A stretch of 62,106 nt of DNA from UBA7328 sp036479115 (GTDB lineage: Bacteria; Bacteroidota; Bacteroidia; Chitinophagales; Saprospiraceae): positions 1 to 62,106 of the forward strand of contig JAZGFD010000069.1 in assembly GCA_036479115.1 (NCBI GenBank), in the 5' to 3' direction. Positions within the stretch are counted from its first letter, which is position 1, and each line of letters opens with the position of its first letter. Below, in pieces: positions 1-8,745 of this stretch. The notes below the pieces were generated by a model, which did not search any database, was not told the origin of the DNA, and was given only the letters and a program-made list of their open reading frames with translations. The position numbers and the translations under genes are program-made.

Positions 1-166
1 TAGTGCTCTGTCAAGGATAAATTGACGGGTAACTTTGGCATCTTTTGAACCTGCTCTTTGTTAAAAATACTCGCCATATCTACTGCTATGACTGCGTTTT
101 TTGCCTCGTTCAGGATCAAATTATGCGGCAAAGCCAACCCGTCATTTAACACTTGGCAGAGCACTA
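1..166. mobile_element. Small inverted-repeat element (MITE-like), 166 bp
   Basis: The first bases (TAGTGCTCTGTCAAGG, then TAAATTGACGGGT) reappear inverted at 136-166 (TAGTGCTCTGCCAAGT, then TAAATGACGGGT on the minus strand). This gives imperfect terminal repeats of about 30 bp around roughly 100 bp with no open frame. It looks like a non-autonomous transposon or the joined ends of a lost insertion sequence. The left flank lies outside the window, so a target duplication cannot be tested. A fragment of the same end sits at 56822-56850. The transposase family was not recognised. Confidence 0.6.
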
Positions 167-214
167 GTTGATATCTCTTACTATTTATCTGTTGTATACG
201 ACTATTCTTTTTAG

Positions 215-271
215 AAGACTACTCAGGTAGTATCAATTCTGGATGAAAAAGCACACCATCTGAGTAGTCAA
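215..271. mobile_element. Short family-A MITE (57 bp)
   Basis: The inverted ends are AAGACTACTCAGGT and, at the right, the reverse complement of TTGACTACTCAGATGG. They match the family-A consensus GTAACTACTCAGGTGG. The 8-bp flanks CTTTTTAG and GTTTTTGG agree at 6 of 8 positions, as expected for a decayed target duplication. It lies between the 1-166 element and the ugd promoter. Confidence 0.55.
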
Positions 272-312
272 GTTTTTGGAAATGATATTCCAAATCATCA
301 ACATATTATCCC

Positions 313-320
313 TATTTTTG
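313..320 (+). promoter_or_regulatory. Candidate -7 box for ugd
   Basis: TATTTTTG matches the Bacteroidota -7 consensus TAnnTTTG and ends 26 nt before the ugd ATG. No convincing -33 TTTG is visible at the usual 19-21 bp spacing, so this rests on the -7 box and its position only. Confidence 0.4.
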
Positions 321-346
321 CACCCAAATTTTAAAACTATTGCAAT

Positions 347-1663
347 ATGAAAATATGTGTTGTTGGCACTGGTTATGTAGGTTTGGTAACAGGCACCTGT
401 TTTGCTGAGACCGGCAATCATGTGATATGTGTAGACATAGATGAGGCGAAGATTAATAAAATGAAGAATGGAGAAGTACCAATTTTCGAGCCAGGTTTAA
501 ATGTACTTTTCAATAGAAACACAAAATTAGGCAGACTAAAATTTACAACTTCTTTAAAAGAAGGGATCGAAGAGGCGGAGGTGATTTTTTTAGCCTTACC
601 TACGCCCCCAGGAGCAGATGGTTCAGCTGATCTTAAGTATATCTTAGGTGTGGCTGACGATTTATCAAAAATAATTGTGGATTATAAAGTGATTGTCGAC
701 AAGAGCACGGTACCTGTTGGTACAGCAGAAAAAGTGGCAAGTGTGCTCAACGAAAATTTGTCAAAAAATCTTTATGATGTGGTATCAAACCCAGAGTTTC
801 TCAGAGAAGGTGTGGCAGTAGATGATTTTATGAGGCCAGATAGGGTAGTAATTGGCACCAGTTCTGAAAGAGCAAAACATGTCATGACAAACTTGTATAA
901 ACCATTTGTAAGACAAGGTAACCCTGTATTATTTATGAATGAAAGATCGGCAGAGATGACCAAATATGCTGCCAATTCGTACCTCGCTACACGTATCACT
1001 TTTATGAACGAAATCGCTAATTTGTGTGAAAAGGTAGGCTCTAATGTGGATATGGTACGCAAAGGAATGGGTAGTGACAATAGAATAGGTAAGCGTTTTC
1101 TCTTCCCAGGAGTAGGATATGGAGGAAGCTGTTTTCCTAAAGATGTACAAGCACTGGCCAAAACCGCCAATCAACATGACTATGATTTTAAAATATTAGA
1201 CTCAGTAATGAGTGTAAATGAGAGACAAAAAGTGGTATTGGCTGATAAAATTTTATCTTATTTTCAAAACGATATCAAAGGGAAAAAAATAGGAATTTGG
1301 GGCCTGGCTTTTAAACCCAATACCGATGATATAAGAGAAGCACCTGCACTTTATATTATTGATAGATTGCTTGATCACGGAGCTGAGATCACGGCATATG
1401 ACCCAGAGGCAATGGAGAATGTAAAAGACATATACGGTGATAAAATCAAGCTAGCAATGAATCCTTACGAAGCTGCTCAAGGTGCCGTTGCACTTGCCAT
1501 TGTCACAGAATGGAATGCTTTCAGGACACCTGATTTTGCCAGGCTAAATGATATACTACAGAACAAGGCCATTTTTGACGGTCGCAATCTTTTTGAAGTA
1601 GAGGAAATGAAAGGCAAAGGTTTTTACTATTCTAGTATTGGCAGAGAATTGGTTTTAAACTGA
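347..1663 (+). CDS. ugd: UDP-glucose 6-dehydrogenase
   Basis: This enzyme oxidises UDP-glucose to UDP-glucuronate in the cytosol with two NAD+, supplying precursors for capsule, exopolysaccharide or LPS. The 438-residue protein has the full family length. It has an N-terminal Rossmann motif GTGYVG (7-12), the conserved KSTVPVGT segment (119-126), the central dimerisation helix region, and the catalytic-cysteine motif YGGSCFPKD with Cys262. The C-terminal UDP-binding domain contains GLAFKPNTDD. The start is the first ATG, just after a TAnnTTTG box. It appears monocistronic. A family-A repeat is inserted right at its stop codon. Family assignment is firm. Other UDP-sugar dehydrogenases (for example UDP-ManNAc) are less likely because the motifs fit the Ugd/TuaD type. 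Confidence 0.93.
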   Translation: MKICVVGTGYVGLVTGTCFAETGNHVICVDIDEAKINKMKNGEVPIFEPGLNVLFNRNTKLGRLKFTTSLKEGIEEAEVIFLALPTPPGADGSADLKYILGVADDLSKIIVDYKVIVDKSTVPVGTAEKVASVLNENLSKNLYDVVSNPEFLREGVAVDDFMRPDRVVIGTSSERAKHVMTNLYKPFVRQGNPVLFMNERSAEMTKYAANSYLATRITFMNEIANLCEKVGSNVDMVRKGMGSDNRIGKRFLFPGVGYGGSCFPKDVQALAKTANQHDYDFKILDSVMSVNERQKVVLADKILSYFQNDIKGKKIGIWGLAFKPNTDDIREAPALYIIDRLLDHGAEITAYDPEAMENVKDIYGDKIKLAMNPYEAAQGAVALAIVTEWNAFRTPDFARLNDILQNKAIFDGRNLFEVEEMKGKGFYYSSIGRELVLN

Positions 1664-1669
1664 TTTTTT

Positions 1670-1851
1670 GTAACTAATCAAATGAGCGCTTTTTAGTCCT
1701 GTCTGCATAACAGGCAAGTAAAAACTTGTCGTTTTTTTGCCAACAAAAGCTCATTTTTTGTGACATAGCAGAGCTATGGCGAAAAAAATAGTTGAAATAT
1801 GGTTGACAAAGAACTTTTGTTAGCACAAATTGACTCCACCTGAGTAGGTGT
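1670..1851. mobile_element. Long family-A MITE inserted at the ugd stop codon
   Basis: The left end GTAACTAATCAAATGAGCGC and the right end GACTCCACCTGAGTAGGTGT are family-A inverted ends. Flanking 8-mers GATTTTTT (1662-1669) and GATTTTTA (1852-1859) agree at 7 of 8 positions, so a target duplication is likely. The duplicated site includes the last two bases of the ugd TGA. The interior carries the family's palindrome CATAGCAGAGCTATG and an extra hairpin (CCTGT..ACAGG at about 1698-1712) shared only with the copy at 37862-38040. Confidence 0.8.
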
Positions 1852-1860
1852 GATTTTTAT

Positions 1861-1899
1861 AAAAAAAAGCCCTCAATTTTCCAACGAGGGCTTTTTTTT
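1861..1899 (-). terminator. Intrinsic terminator of tRNA-Cys
   Basis: Stem GCCCTC/GAGGGC flanked by A8 and T8 runs, with an 11-nt loop. It lies directly downstream of tRNA-Cys on the minus strand. It is symmetrical and could also stop transcripts coming from ugd on the plus strand. Confidence 0.8.
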
Positions 1900-1902
1900 A
1901 GA

Positions 1903-1972
1903 GGTCGGAAGCGGATTTGAACCGCTGTAGATGGTTTTGCAGACCACTGCCTAGCCACTCGGCCACCCGACC
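1903..1972 (-). tRNA. tRNA-Cys (GCA)
   Basis: The reverse complement folds as a 70-nt cloverleaf. The 7-bp acceptor stem pairs GGTCGGG with TCCGACC. The anticodon loop CTGCAAA sits in a GTGGT/ACCAT stem and reads GCA (Cys), and the T arm is GCGG-TTCAAAT-CCGC. CCA is not encoded. An intrinsic terminator follows immediately. Confidence 0.92.
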
Positions 1973-2295
1973 ATATCGTATCCTAAAAACAAATATTTTT
2001 GAATTCGATTGGCAAATATATACCAAATTTTATGCCTTTGCCTTATCATAGATGTAAACATATTATAAACACCAATAATTTTGAACGAAAGAAAGTTGAA
2101 ATGAACCAAGACGTATTATTTTAGAGCGGCAGAAAGATTTTGTGCTATAAGGAAAGAGGTTGTTTTGAATATTATCATTGTTAGTGCATTTGGGTATTCG
2201 AAAATCGGACTCGATTATAGTTTCATAAGGCAATTTAAATTATTAAACATAGCAGGGTTATAGTTTTAAAATTCTATGACTTGTAAAATTATTAT
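1973..2295. other. Intergenic, nothing recognised
   Basis: About 320 AT-rich bases between tRNA-Cys and the MFS gene. No coding frame, inverted repeat or recognisable family repeat was seen. It presumably holds the tRNA-Cys promoter (reading left) and that of the transporter (reading right). Confidence 0.4.
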
Positions 2296-3483
2296 GTGTC
2301 GCGACCATTGATTCTACTTATTTTGGCTGTTGTAAATTTCTCCCATATTATTGATGCTATGATTATAATGCCTTTGGGAGATATTTTTGTAGATCAATTT
2401 AATATTGGTGCTAAAGAATATTCCTATCTAGTAGGAGCATACAGCTTTGGAGCATTTATATCCAGTATTCTGGGCATCTTTTTTATGGATCGTTTTGATC
2501 GAAAAAGTGCATTAGTATCTCTATTTATAGGATTTAGTATAGGGACATTTTTGTGTTCATTTGTGCAGTCTTTTGATGTTTTTATCGCACTCCGATTTAT
2601 TACTGGGTGTTTTGGTGGTATCATAGGTTCGTTGATTTTTGCCATTGTTGCTGATCTGTATATGTTTCATGAAAGAGGGTATGCCATGGGTGTTATTTTT
2701 GGAGCTTTTTCTGCAGCTTCTGTTTTGGGTGTGCCTTTTAGTCTTTGGTTAGCGGCCACTTTTGATTGGACTATGCCATTTCTAGTATTGGGAGGCTTCT
2801 CGGCACTTATGTGTATCGTAGTATATCTATATTTTCCAAAGATGCGAGATCATCTTACTATTGAAAACCTTAACAAATCTCACATCCAAGTATTGAAAAA
2901 CATCTATCAAGACAGCAATCAAGTAAATGCGTTGATACTGGGCATGGTACTGATTTTGGGTCATTATATCATTATCCCTTTTATTTCCCCAGTACTAATT
3001 AAAAATATTGGATTTTCTCAATTAGAAATCTCCTATATGTTTTTCTTCGGAGGATTGGCTACTGTGATATCGGCTCCTTTTGTAGGTAAGATGGTTGATC
3101 GTTTTGGGGTATTTCCTGTCTTTGTTACGGCAGTGCTATTATCATTTATCCCGACCATTGCCATTACTCATATGGGCGCTAATCCTATATGGTATGCTCT
3201 GATTTATTCTACACTTTTTTTTGTGTTTGCAAGTAGCAGAATGATTTCAGCCAATACCCTTATCACTGCAGCTGTAGGCACTACCACAAGAGGAAGTTTT
3301 ATGAGTATCAAATCAGCTTTACAACAATTGGCCATTTTTGCTGCTACTATAATAGGTGGGCAGATAGTAGTATTAGAAGCTGATTTATGGGAGCATTATG
3401 AAATCTTAGGTTACCTTTCTGTAGGAATTTGTCTTTTGACTATACCTTTGATTAGAAGGATAAAAGTGGCTGCCGGAAATTAA
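2296..3483 (+). CDS. MFS transporter (DHA1-like)
   Basis: The 395-residue polytopic inner-membrane protein has about 12 hydrophobic segments in two halves separated by a charged central loop near residues 185-210. The loop after TM2 reads FMDRFDRKSALV, a version of the MFS motif A, and a second copy (GKMVDRFGVFPV) opens the C-terminal half. Both are hallmarks of major facilitator superfamily carriers. The substrate cannot be inferred, and drug or sugar efflux carriers of the DHA1 group look similar. The start is a GTG. The ATG two bases earlier is out of frame and stops after five codons, and the next in-frame ATG would remove most of TM1. Nothing adjacent suggests a pathway. Confidence 0.82.
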   Translation: MSRPLILLILAVVNFSHIIDAMIIMPLGDIFVDQFNIGAKEYSYLVGAYSFGAFISSILGIFFMDRFDRKSALVSLFIGFSIGTFLCSFVQSFDVFIALRFITGCFGGIIGSLIFAIVADLYMFHERGYAMGVIFGAFSAASVLGVPFSLWLAATFDWTMPFLVLGGFSALMCIVVYLYFPKMRDHLTIENLNKSHIQVLKNIYQDSNQVNALILGMVLILGHYIIIPFISPVLIKNIGFSQLEISYMFFFGGLATVISAPFVGKMVDRFGVFPVFVTAVLLSFIPTIAITHMGANPIWYALIYSTLFFVFASSRMISANTLITAAVGTTTRGSFMSIKSALQQLAIFAATIIGGQIVVLEADLWEHYEILGYLSVGICLLTIPLIRRIKVAAGN

Positions 3484-3719
3484 TTATCCCCCCCTCTTTT
3501 TTAAAAATAGGATATGCGTAAAGAAAGTTAACAACTTCCAACCACTGAAAAAGGCTGAAGACAGAATTGAACTCAACCATTCCTGCTTTGACTTTGGAGA
3601 AGTCGTATGTTCATCAATGGCCATCTTTTGACAAAGAAGAAATAAAGAAAGTAAGAATAGATGCCAGCTCTCCAAGGTCGCTGTAATAAAATGAAACCCT
3701 GACTTGTAATAAAGTCAAA

Positions 3720-4739
3720 TTATCTTTTCCTCATTCTAGGCCTGTATTTTGATTTATCCAAAATTTTCTGATAATCAGTCAATTCAATTAAGTCGGCTAT
3801 GTTTGAATTGCTCCTCATCATATAGTCCTGTACTATTCTCCAACCTATATAATTAGCCACTCCACCCGGCGCTTCTTGAGGAATACCAGAAGCTCCTGGG
3901 CTTGGATTTATCAATTTATTAATTTTTGAAAATTGACTAGAATATAACAAATCATTTTTTAGCAAATGAGTCCACAATTCAGGCTCATTGATAAGGCACC
4001 ACTGATATTCTTTGGGCTGATATTCTACAATTATATCCTTTGATGTATTCGGTAATAATTTTTCAAGAATAAAAAATATTTTACCATTTCTTATCATTAT
4101 TTCAACCAGCTGGCCCGATTGTGCTGCAGGTATTTTGTCATCTAGCCATGAAAGGAGTGACTTTCGAACCAAATATTTTTTATCAAAATATTGAGTAAGA
4201 AATTCCGAAAAAGCGGGATTTTTTTTATCTACAGCTTTGTATTGAAATTTTGTACCCATATACATATCAAGACCAATACCAAGACCGTCTTTAATACCAT
4301 CTTGAAAAATAAAATTCTGATAAGCAAATCCAGACACGAATGTGTATACATTAGGGACATAATAATCTCCAGTATAATATGCATAGTAGCGAAATGCTTT
4401 TTCTAGTTTGCTCTCTAATAGATCAATATCACGATATATCAGAGCACAAGTGTCAACTAAGGCAGTAAAACCAACATCTCTAAGTGTCTCTTCTTTTTCT
4501 TTGATCGTGGCTTCTGAAAGTGGAATAACACTGAAAAAAAAACGTGGACCAAAATGTGGATATTTTTGAAGAGTTTTATCAATAAAGAGTTCTACTTCTA
4601 ACATATTTTTTTGCTCTAAGTGAAAAGAGACAAACTGCCAATCTATTTTTACATTAGAAATATCTGGAGGCTTATTTGTTTCATTGCACGAGACAAATGC
4701 TAAGAAGGAACTCAAAGTAATCAAAAGAAAAACTCGCAT
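3720..4739 (-). CDS. gldB: Gliding motility lipoprotein GldB
   Basis: 339 residues starting with a lipoprotein signal (hydrophobic 3-16, lipobox ending at Cys18). The body resembles GldB of gliding Bacteroidota, including the conserved C-terminal segment PGGVANYIGWRIVQDYM around residues 292-308. GldB is a cell-envelope lipoprotein required for gliding and for the type IX secretion/motility machinery, but its biochemical role is unknown. In Flavobacterium gldB is next to gldC and nadE. Here no gldC is visible and nadE lies 9 kb away, so the cluster is broken up. It is transcribed away from the MFS gene and follows the Smr gene with a 130-bp gap that may contain a weak terminator-like stem (AAAAAAGCCC near 4796, GGGCTATTTTTT near 4853). 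Confidence 0.82.
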   Translation of the reverse strand: MRVFLLITLSSFLAFVSCNETNKPPDISNVKIDWQFVSFHLEQKNMLEVELFIDKTLQKYPHFGPRFFFSVIPLSEATIKEKEETLRDVGFTALVDTCALIYRDIDLLESKLEKAFRYYAYYTGDYYVPNVYTFVSGFAYQNFIFQDGIKDGLGIGLDMYMGTKFQYKAVDKKNPAFSEFLTQYFDKKYLVRKSLLSWLDDKIPAAQSGQLVEIMIRNGKIFFILEKLLPNTSKDIIVEYQPKEYQWCLINEPELWTHLLKNDLLYSSQFSKINKLINPSPGASGIPQEAPGGVANYIGWRIVQDYMMRSNSNIADLIELTDYQKILDKSKYRPRMRKR

Positions 4740-4870
4740 AGATATATCTGCTATAATGGCTAAATAGATAGAAACGTAACTGCTAAAATGACATCAAAAA
4801 AGCCCCCAAAACACACCACTGAATGGCTACAAAGAAACGATAAAAATAGAAGGGCTATTTTTTAAATGAC

Positions 4871-5413
4871 TTAATATTTAAACCATACTTCTTGAGCACC
4901 ACCAGCATTGACCTCTATAGCAAATCGTACACTGCTGTATTCTTTCAAAATATGAAGTACTTCTTCTTTGAGGGCTCCCGTTCCTTTTCCATGAATAATT
5001 TTCACAACACTTTTCTTTTTATTAATTGAAAAATCTAAGAAAATTCGACATATCAGCAGTTGGTGATCCAAGATGAGTTGTGGGTGAGAATTTTCTATGC
5101 TAGGGTTAAGTTTCGCAATGTGAAGATCTATTTCATTTTTGAAATTGGCTGTCGGCACTGGTTTCTTATGTGAGAAAGCATATAATTCTGGCGATGTTTC
5201 TAAAAGATGATCCTTTTTTGCGTTTATTTCAGCCTCGCTAATAATTTCTAAATTCGAAATCAATACAAGCAACATATTTTTACTGTGTTTTACCCGTGCT
5301 TTCCCACCTTTTCCTACACCTTCAAAAGTTCCTTCTTTACCAGAGGAAATGATGCGTACAGGATCACCTATCCAGAGATTATTTAGATTTATCGAATTGG
5401 GTGTAGATTTCAT
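4871..5413 (-). CDS. Smr-domain protein
   Basis: 180 residues. The N-terminus (10-60) is rich in Gly and Lys (GKEGTFEGVGKGGKARV) and resembles the small beta-barrel that often precedes Smr domains in Bacteroidota (DUF2027-like). The C-terminal half is an Smr domain with its signature segments EIDLHI and IIHGKGTGALKEEV. Smr domains bind or nick branched nucleic acids and occur at the C-terminus of MutS2, but here there is no MutS part. The actual substrate is unknown. Cytosolic, with no membrane segments. Confidence 0.75.
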   Translation of the reverse strand: MKSTPNSINLNNLWIGDPVRIISSGKEGTFEGVGKGGKARVKHSKNMLLVLISNLEIISEAEINAKKDHLLETSPELYAFSHKKPVPTANFKNEIDLHIAKLNPSIENSHPQLILDHQLLICRIFLDFSINKKKSVVKIIHGKGTGALKEEVLHILKEYSSVRFAIEVNAGGAQEVWFKY

Positions 5414-5860
5414 TATAAAATGCTAATAACAAAGAATGACTGCTCAAAATCAAAGTTTACAAATTACTCAAATAACAATGAACTAAAGTAATAAATGTAA
5501 AGAGAGGAACCAGAATAAGTGGTTAAATACAAGTCTAGTCATTCTGTAATCAAGCACAATTTGTTTTTACAGAGCTACAAAACCCAGAGTAAAACTCCGA
5601 TTCTTAGCCAACTCAAAAAAGCAGGATAATTTACAAAATGAATAAAAGTATATATGAGCCTATTTCAAAATTCTGTTTTAAATAAATACCTGAAAATGTC
5701 TTAACAACCAAGGGAAAAAACTGGCTTGGGATATTAAACGGCATAAAACTCAACGGAGAATTATATCAAAACTACTGAGAACAATTAAAATACAACTTTG
5801 AAATAACCATTGCATAGCCATTTACATTGGCAAAGTGCTTTCTTGATTGACCATTTCCCT
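5414..5860. other. Intergenic, 447 bp, mostly unexplained
   Basis: No convincing open frame. GAGCCTATTTCAAAA at 5656-5670 is similar to the family-B repeat end (GAGCCCACTTCGAAAA), but no partner end was found, so it may be a decayed fragment or chance. Nothing else was recognised. Confidence 0.35.
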
Positions 5861-6478
5861 CTATCTCATTTTAGGTCTCCGCCTTTTTCCACCACCACCT
5901 TGTTGGGCCATTCTCATTCCTTGTTTGCCCATGCTTCGAGCCACATTAGCAGCGCCCCTATTTTTAAGAGCTTTGCCAAAGTCTTCCATTTGTGACTTGA
6001 TTTGTGATTCTGTTATTTTCAGTTTTGAAGCCTCCCTAAAATAATTTTTAGCAGCAGGCCATTTTTGCTGACCAGCATTGATATTAGCAAGTTGAAGTAA
6101 AACCATTCCTTTTTCATTATCAGAGGGAAGATCAATATGTAGCGCCTCATCAAAAAGCACTTCTGCACCTTTAAGATCATTGCGCTGCATTGCTATTGAT
6201 CCTTTCATAATATAGAAAAAAGCTCGTTGAGTTTTCCAGAGATATTTTTGATTTAGGGTAAGACCTAATCGTTTTTCAGCACCATTAAAATCTTCAGCTT
6301 GAATCAGCTTAGCCGCTCCATTAACTGATCCGAATAAAACATATACTACAAGTAATATTATACCGATTAAAAGAAAAGGAAATGCGTACCAAAAACTCAC
6401 TGTCAAAGCTAAAACTGTACCCCCTAAAAGACAAAGAACCATGAGGCCAAGAAGCAAATAAATATTGATACTAAACAT
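5861..6478 (-). CDS. TPR-like inner-membrane protein
   Basis: 205 residues. Two adjacent hydrophobic helices (about 5-27 and 31-52) anchor the protein. The rest is helical with at least two TPR-like repeats: a segment at roughly 85-115 (MKGSIAMQRNDLKGAEVLFDEAL) and another at 122-150 ending in NYFREASKL. The C-terminal tail is very basic and Gly/Arg rich (GGGGKRRRPKMR), possibly for binding nucleic acid or phospholipid. This architecture is common in Bacteroidota, but no function is known and I do not recognise the family by name. It is separated from the upstream methyltransferase gene by a short family-A repeat. Confidence 0.6.
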   Translation of the reverse strand: MFSINIYLLLGLMVLCLLGGTVLALTVSFWYAFPFLLIGIILLVVYVLFGSVNGAAKLIQAEDFNGAEKRLGLTLNQKYLWKTQRAFFYIMKGSIAMQRNDLKGAEVLFDEALHIDLPSDNEKGMVLLQLANINAGQQKWPAAKNYFREASKLKITESQIKSQMEDFGKALKNRGAANVARSMGKQGMRMAQQGGGGKRRRPKMR

Positions 6479-6506
6479 TGTTGTAATTTTTTAGTGTAAG
6501 ACAATT

Positions 6507-6580
6507 GTCATTACGCAGCAAATCTACTTTTAAATAAGCAAATATTTTTTAACCAAATTTGATATGTGCTGAGTAGTTAT
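6507..6580. mobile_element. Short family-A MITE (74 bp), decayed
   Basis: The right end ACCAAATTTGATATGTGCTG..AGTAGTTAT matches the family-A right arm. The left end GTCATTACGCAG matches GTAACTACTCAG at 9 of 12 positions. Flanking 8-mers AGACAATT and AGCCAGTT agree at 6 of 8 positions. It sits between the methyltransferase and the TPR-like gene, in about the same internally deleted form as the copy at 16830. Confidence 0.5.
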
Positions 6581-6620
6581 AGCCAGTTCTGACAACAACA
6601 AAAGTACATTCTTGCATTGC

Positions 6621-7307
6621 TCATAGCAAATCAGAATGACTTAATAACATGTAATTTTTATGAACATCGATAAGTTGTGCACCAGAAAAAGCATTTTTAA
6701 AATGATTTGTAAAAAACCTATGAGAAGTGTTGGCGCTTTTCTTACTGAATGCAGGTGTGTTAAAAATAACTATTCCAGACTCTGATAGTATACTTTTTAG
6801 ACCTAGACAAAAATCTAAAGTTAAAAACTCATCTGGTATCCAATCGTCTATAAAAACATCCATACAGATCATATCATACTTTTCTTCTGTTACCTGTACA
6901 TAGTGGTGTGCATTGTTACAGATTACTTGTAGATCTACATGGAGGTGTTTTAATATATGTGTCTCTGCCAGATAAATGACCTCTTCGTCCAATTCGACAG
7001 CTGTATATTTCAGATTTTTTTTAATGCTATCCAAAATTTGGATTATACTCCCTAAACCCAGCCCGAGTAGCAATATTTTTTCTCCTTTGAATTTTGCAAA
7101 ATCTAGTTTTTCAAAAAGGAGCCTAAAATTTTCATACTTATGTTCGTAAGAATATACGGCCCGTTGAGTGCACAATTGAATATGACCTCTAACGAGTAAA
7201 ACTTCTAAATTTTCATTGATATCAGAAGTGATAGAATCAAGAACAACGGGTGAAAGATAACTCCACAATCGTTGCCAATAAGGTATGTGATTTACCGTTT
7301 TTCCCAC
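6621..7307 (-). CDS. Spermidine synthase-like methyltransferase-fold protein
   Basis: 228 residues with the SAM/dcSAM-binding Rossmann core: glycine-rich strand ILLLGLGLGSI (78-88), acidic loop AVELDEEVIYLA (about 100-111) and DMICMDVFIDDWIPDEF, all as in the spermidine synthase (SpeE) superfamily. It lacks the N-terminal beta-domain typical of true aminopropyltransferases, so polyamine synthesis is not proven and a small-molecule methyltransferase is equally possible. The start is GTG and overlaps the end of the GlmU-like gene by 16 nt, which implies translational coupling within one transcript. Confidence 0.7.
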   Translation of the reverse strand: MGKTVNHIPYWQRLWSYLSPVVLDSITSDINENLEVLLVRGHIQLCTQRAVYSYEHKYENFRLLFEKLDFAKFKGEKILLLGLGLGSIIQILDSIKKNLKYTAVELDEEVIYLAETHILKHLHVDLQVICNNAHHYVQVTEEKYDMICMDVFIDDWIPDEFLTLDFCLGLKSILSESGIVIFNTPAFSKKSANTSHRFFTNHFKNAFSGAQLIDVHKNYMLLSHSDLL

Positions 7308-8464
7308 ATTCTAAATTTGCTGCTTTTGATAAAAATATAGTTAAGAATATCTATTTCTGATTGCGGCAGATTGATATCTCTTCTTTTTTGAGAAGCCTGA
7401 GCAGTTTGTATGGCCCGTTCTATCTGGTATGTTTTAAATCCATGAGCGCCTCCCCAACTGAATGATGGAATGAATTTTCTGGGAAAACCAGTACCGTAAA
7501 TATTACAACTTACACCTATTACAGAACCAGTATTAAACATCGTATTGATACCAGTTTTTGAGTAATCTCCCATAATTAGCCCTACAAACTGGTGGCCAGT
7601 ATTTCTAAATTGTTCATTGGTAATCTCCCATAATTTTACGTCCGTGTAGTTGTTTTTCATATTAGAGTTATTGGTATCAGCCCCCCAATTGCACCATTCT
7701 CCTATTACTGAATTACCCATATAGCCGTCATGAGCTTTATTAGAATATCCCAAAATTACCGAATTTTTTATTTCTCCTCCTACCTTGCACCAAGGGCCAA
7801 TGCTGGTATTATTATATATCCTTGTTCCCATTTTTACTACAGTATTGGCTCCAATGCTTATTGGGCCTCGCAGCATACTGCCTTCCATTATATGAGCACC
7901 CTCTCCTATATATATTGGACCTTCTTCTGTATTAAGTATGCAACATTCCATCTTGGCACGGTGCATAATATTTACGCTATGGTCACCTATTACTGTATTG
8001 GTAGCAGAAATATTTTGCAACACAGTTTTGCTTTCAATCAAAGCAATATCCTTTTTTATTTCGTTGCCTACATTAATAAAAATGTCTTCAGGATACCTAA
8101 GTAAATTACACTCAATTTGCTCATTAAGTTGATGTTGATAAGTTGGTGTGTCCAGCGCCCCATGAGTGGCTAGCCATTCTTCATGTACCCAAAGACTTTC
8201 ACCTTCTTTTAGATTTATAATTTCATTTGTAAGGTCTTTATTTGGTAAAAGGGCACTATTTATTTGATATCTTGAAGGAAGTTTTGGTCCGTATAATGGT
8301 TGTAAGTAGGATCGGGTATGAATACTTACATTTTGATTAAAGTATTGTTCCCATTTTTCTTTGATAGTTAAAATTCCTAATCTCACATCCGCTATTGATT
8401 TAGTAAGGGTGAGTGGTTTTAATTGATCCCAATATTGTGTATCGACCAGTTGTATTTTCTTCAT
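7292..8464 (-). CDS. Alternative GlmU-type sugar nucleotidyltransferase/acetyltransferase
   Basis: 390 residues. The N-terminal half begins with the Bacteroidota-type nucleotidyltransferase start (LTLTKSIADVRLGILTI) rather than classical LxAGxGxRM. The C-terminal half (about 150-345) is a left-handed beta-helix of hexapeptide repeats, with stretches such as GEGAHIMEGSMLRGPISIGA. This matches the 'alternative bacterial GlmU' family thought to make UDP-GlcNAc from glucosamine-1-phosphate for peptidoglycan and lipid A. Assignment is by family. Activity of individual domains is inferred. It is the first gene of an overlapping pair with the methyltransferase-fold protein. Confidence 0.8.
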   Translation of the reverse strand: MKKIQLVDTQYWDQLKPLTLTKSIADVRLGILTIKEKWEQYFNQNVSIHTRSYLQPLYGPKLPSRYQINSALLPNKDLTNEIINLKEGESLWVHEEWLATHGALDTPTYQHQLNEQIECNLLRYPEDIFINVGNEIKKDIALIESKTVLQNISATNTVIGDHSVNIMHRAKMECCILNTEEGPIYIGEGAHIMEGSMLRGPISIGANTVVKMGTRIYNNTSIGPWCKVGGEIKNSVILGYSNKAHDGYMGNSVIGEWCNWGADTNNSNMKNNYTDVKLWEITNEQFRNTGHQFVGLIMGDYSKTGINTMFNTGSVIGVSCNIYGTGFPRKFIPSFSWGGAHGFKTYQIERAIQTAQASQKRRDINLPQSEIDILNYIFIKSSKFRMWEKR

Positions 8465-8569
8465 ATCATTTGTTGGAGTAAAAATAGTACTTTGGAATAA
8501 GGAATAATTTATGAAAAGATGAATAGGATAAATATCTACTTTCTACCTTTCTTGTTTCAAACAAATAAA

Positions 8570-8730
8570 AGCACTACTCAAGTGGAGTTTTTTTTGAATA
8601 AAAAAAGTTCTTTTTCTACCATATTTCAGCTATTTATTTTGCCAAAGCTCTGCTATGCGTCAAAAAATGAGCTTCATCTGGCAAAAAAAATAACAAATTT
8701 TATCTCAAAAGCGCCCATCTGAATGGTTAC
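8570..8730. mobile_element. Long family-A MITE with perfect 8-bp target duplication
   Basis: The ends are AGCACTACTCAAGTGGAG and, on the other strand, GTAACCATTCAGATGG. CAAATAAA occurs immediately outside both ends (8562-8569 and 8731-8738), a perfect 8-bp direct repeat. The interior has the family landmarks: CCAAAGCTCTGCTATGCG (imperfect palindrome), AATGAGCTTCATCTGG, and a run of A/T. It fills most of the gap between the divergent GlmU-like gene and nadC. Confidence 0.85.
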
Positions 8731-8745
8731 CAAATAAATATCCGC

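Noticed and set aside
3484..3675. 63-codon minus-strand frame after the MFS gene
   Set aside because: Composition is repetitive Leu/Phe/Ser with no recognisable domain and an odd start next to the MFS stop. It is probably a chance open frame.
5702..5810. Possible transposase remnant in the 5414-5860 gap
   Set aside because: A translated stretch (NNQGKKLAWDIKRHKTQRR) is basic and open for about 35 codons, but no transposase motif was recognised.
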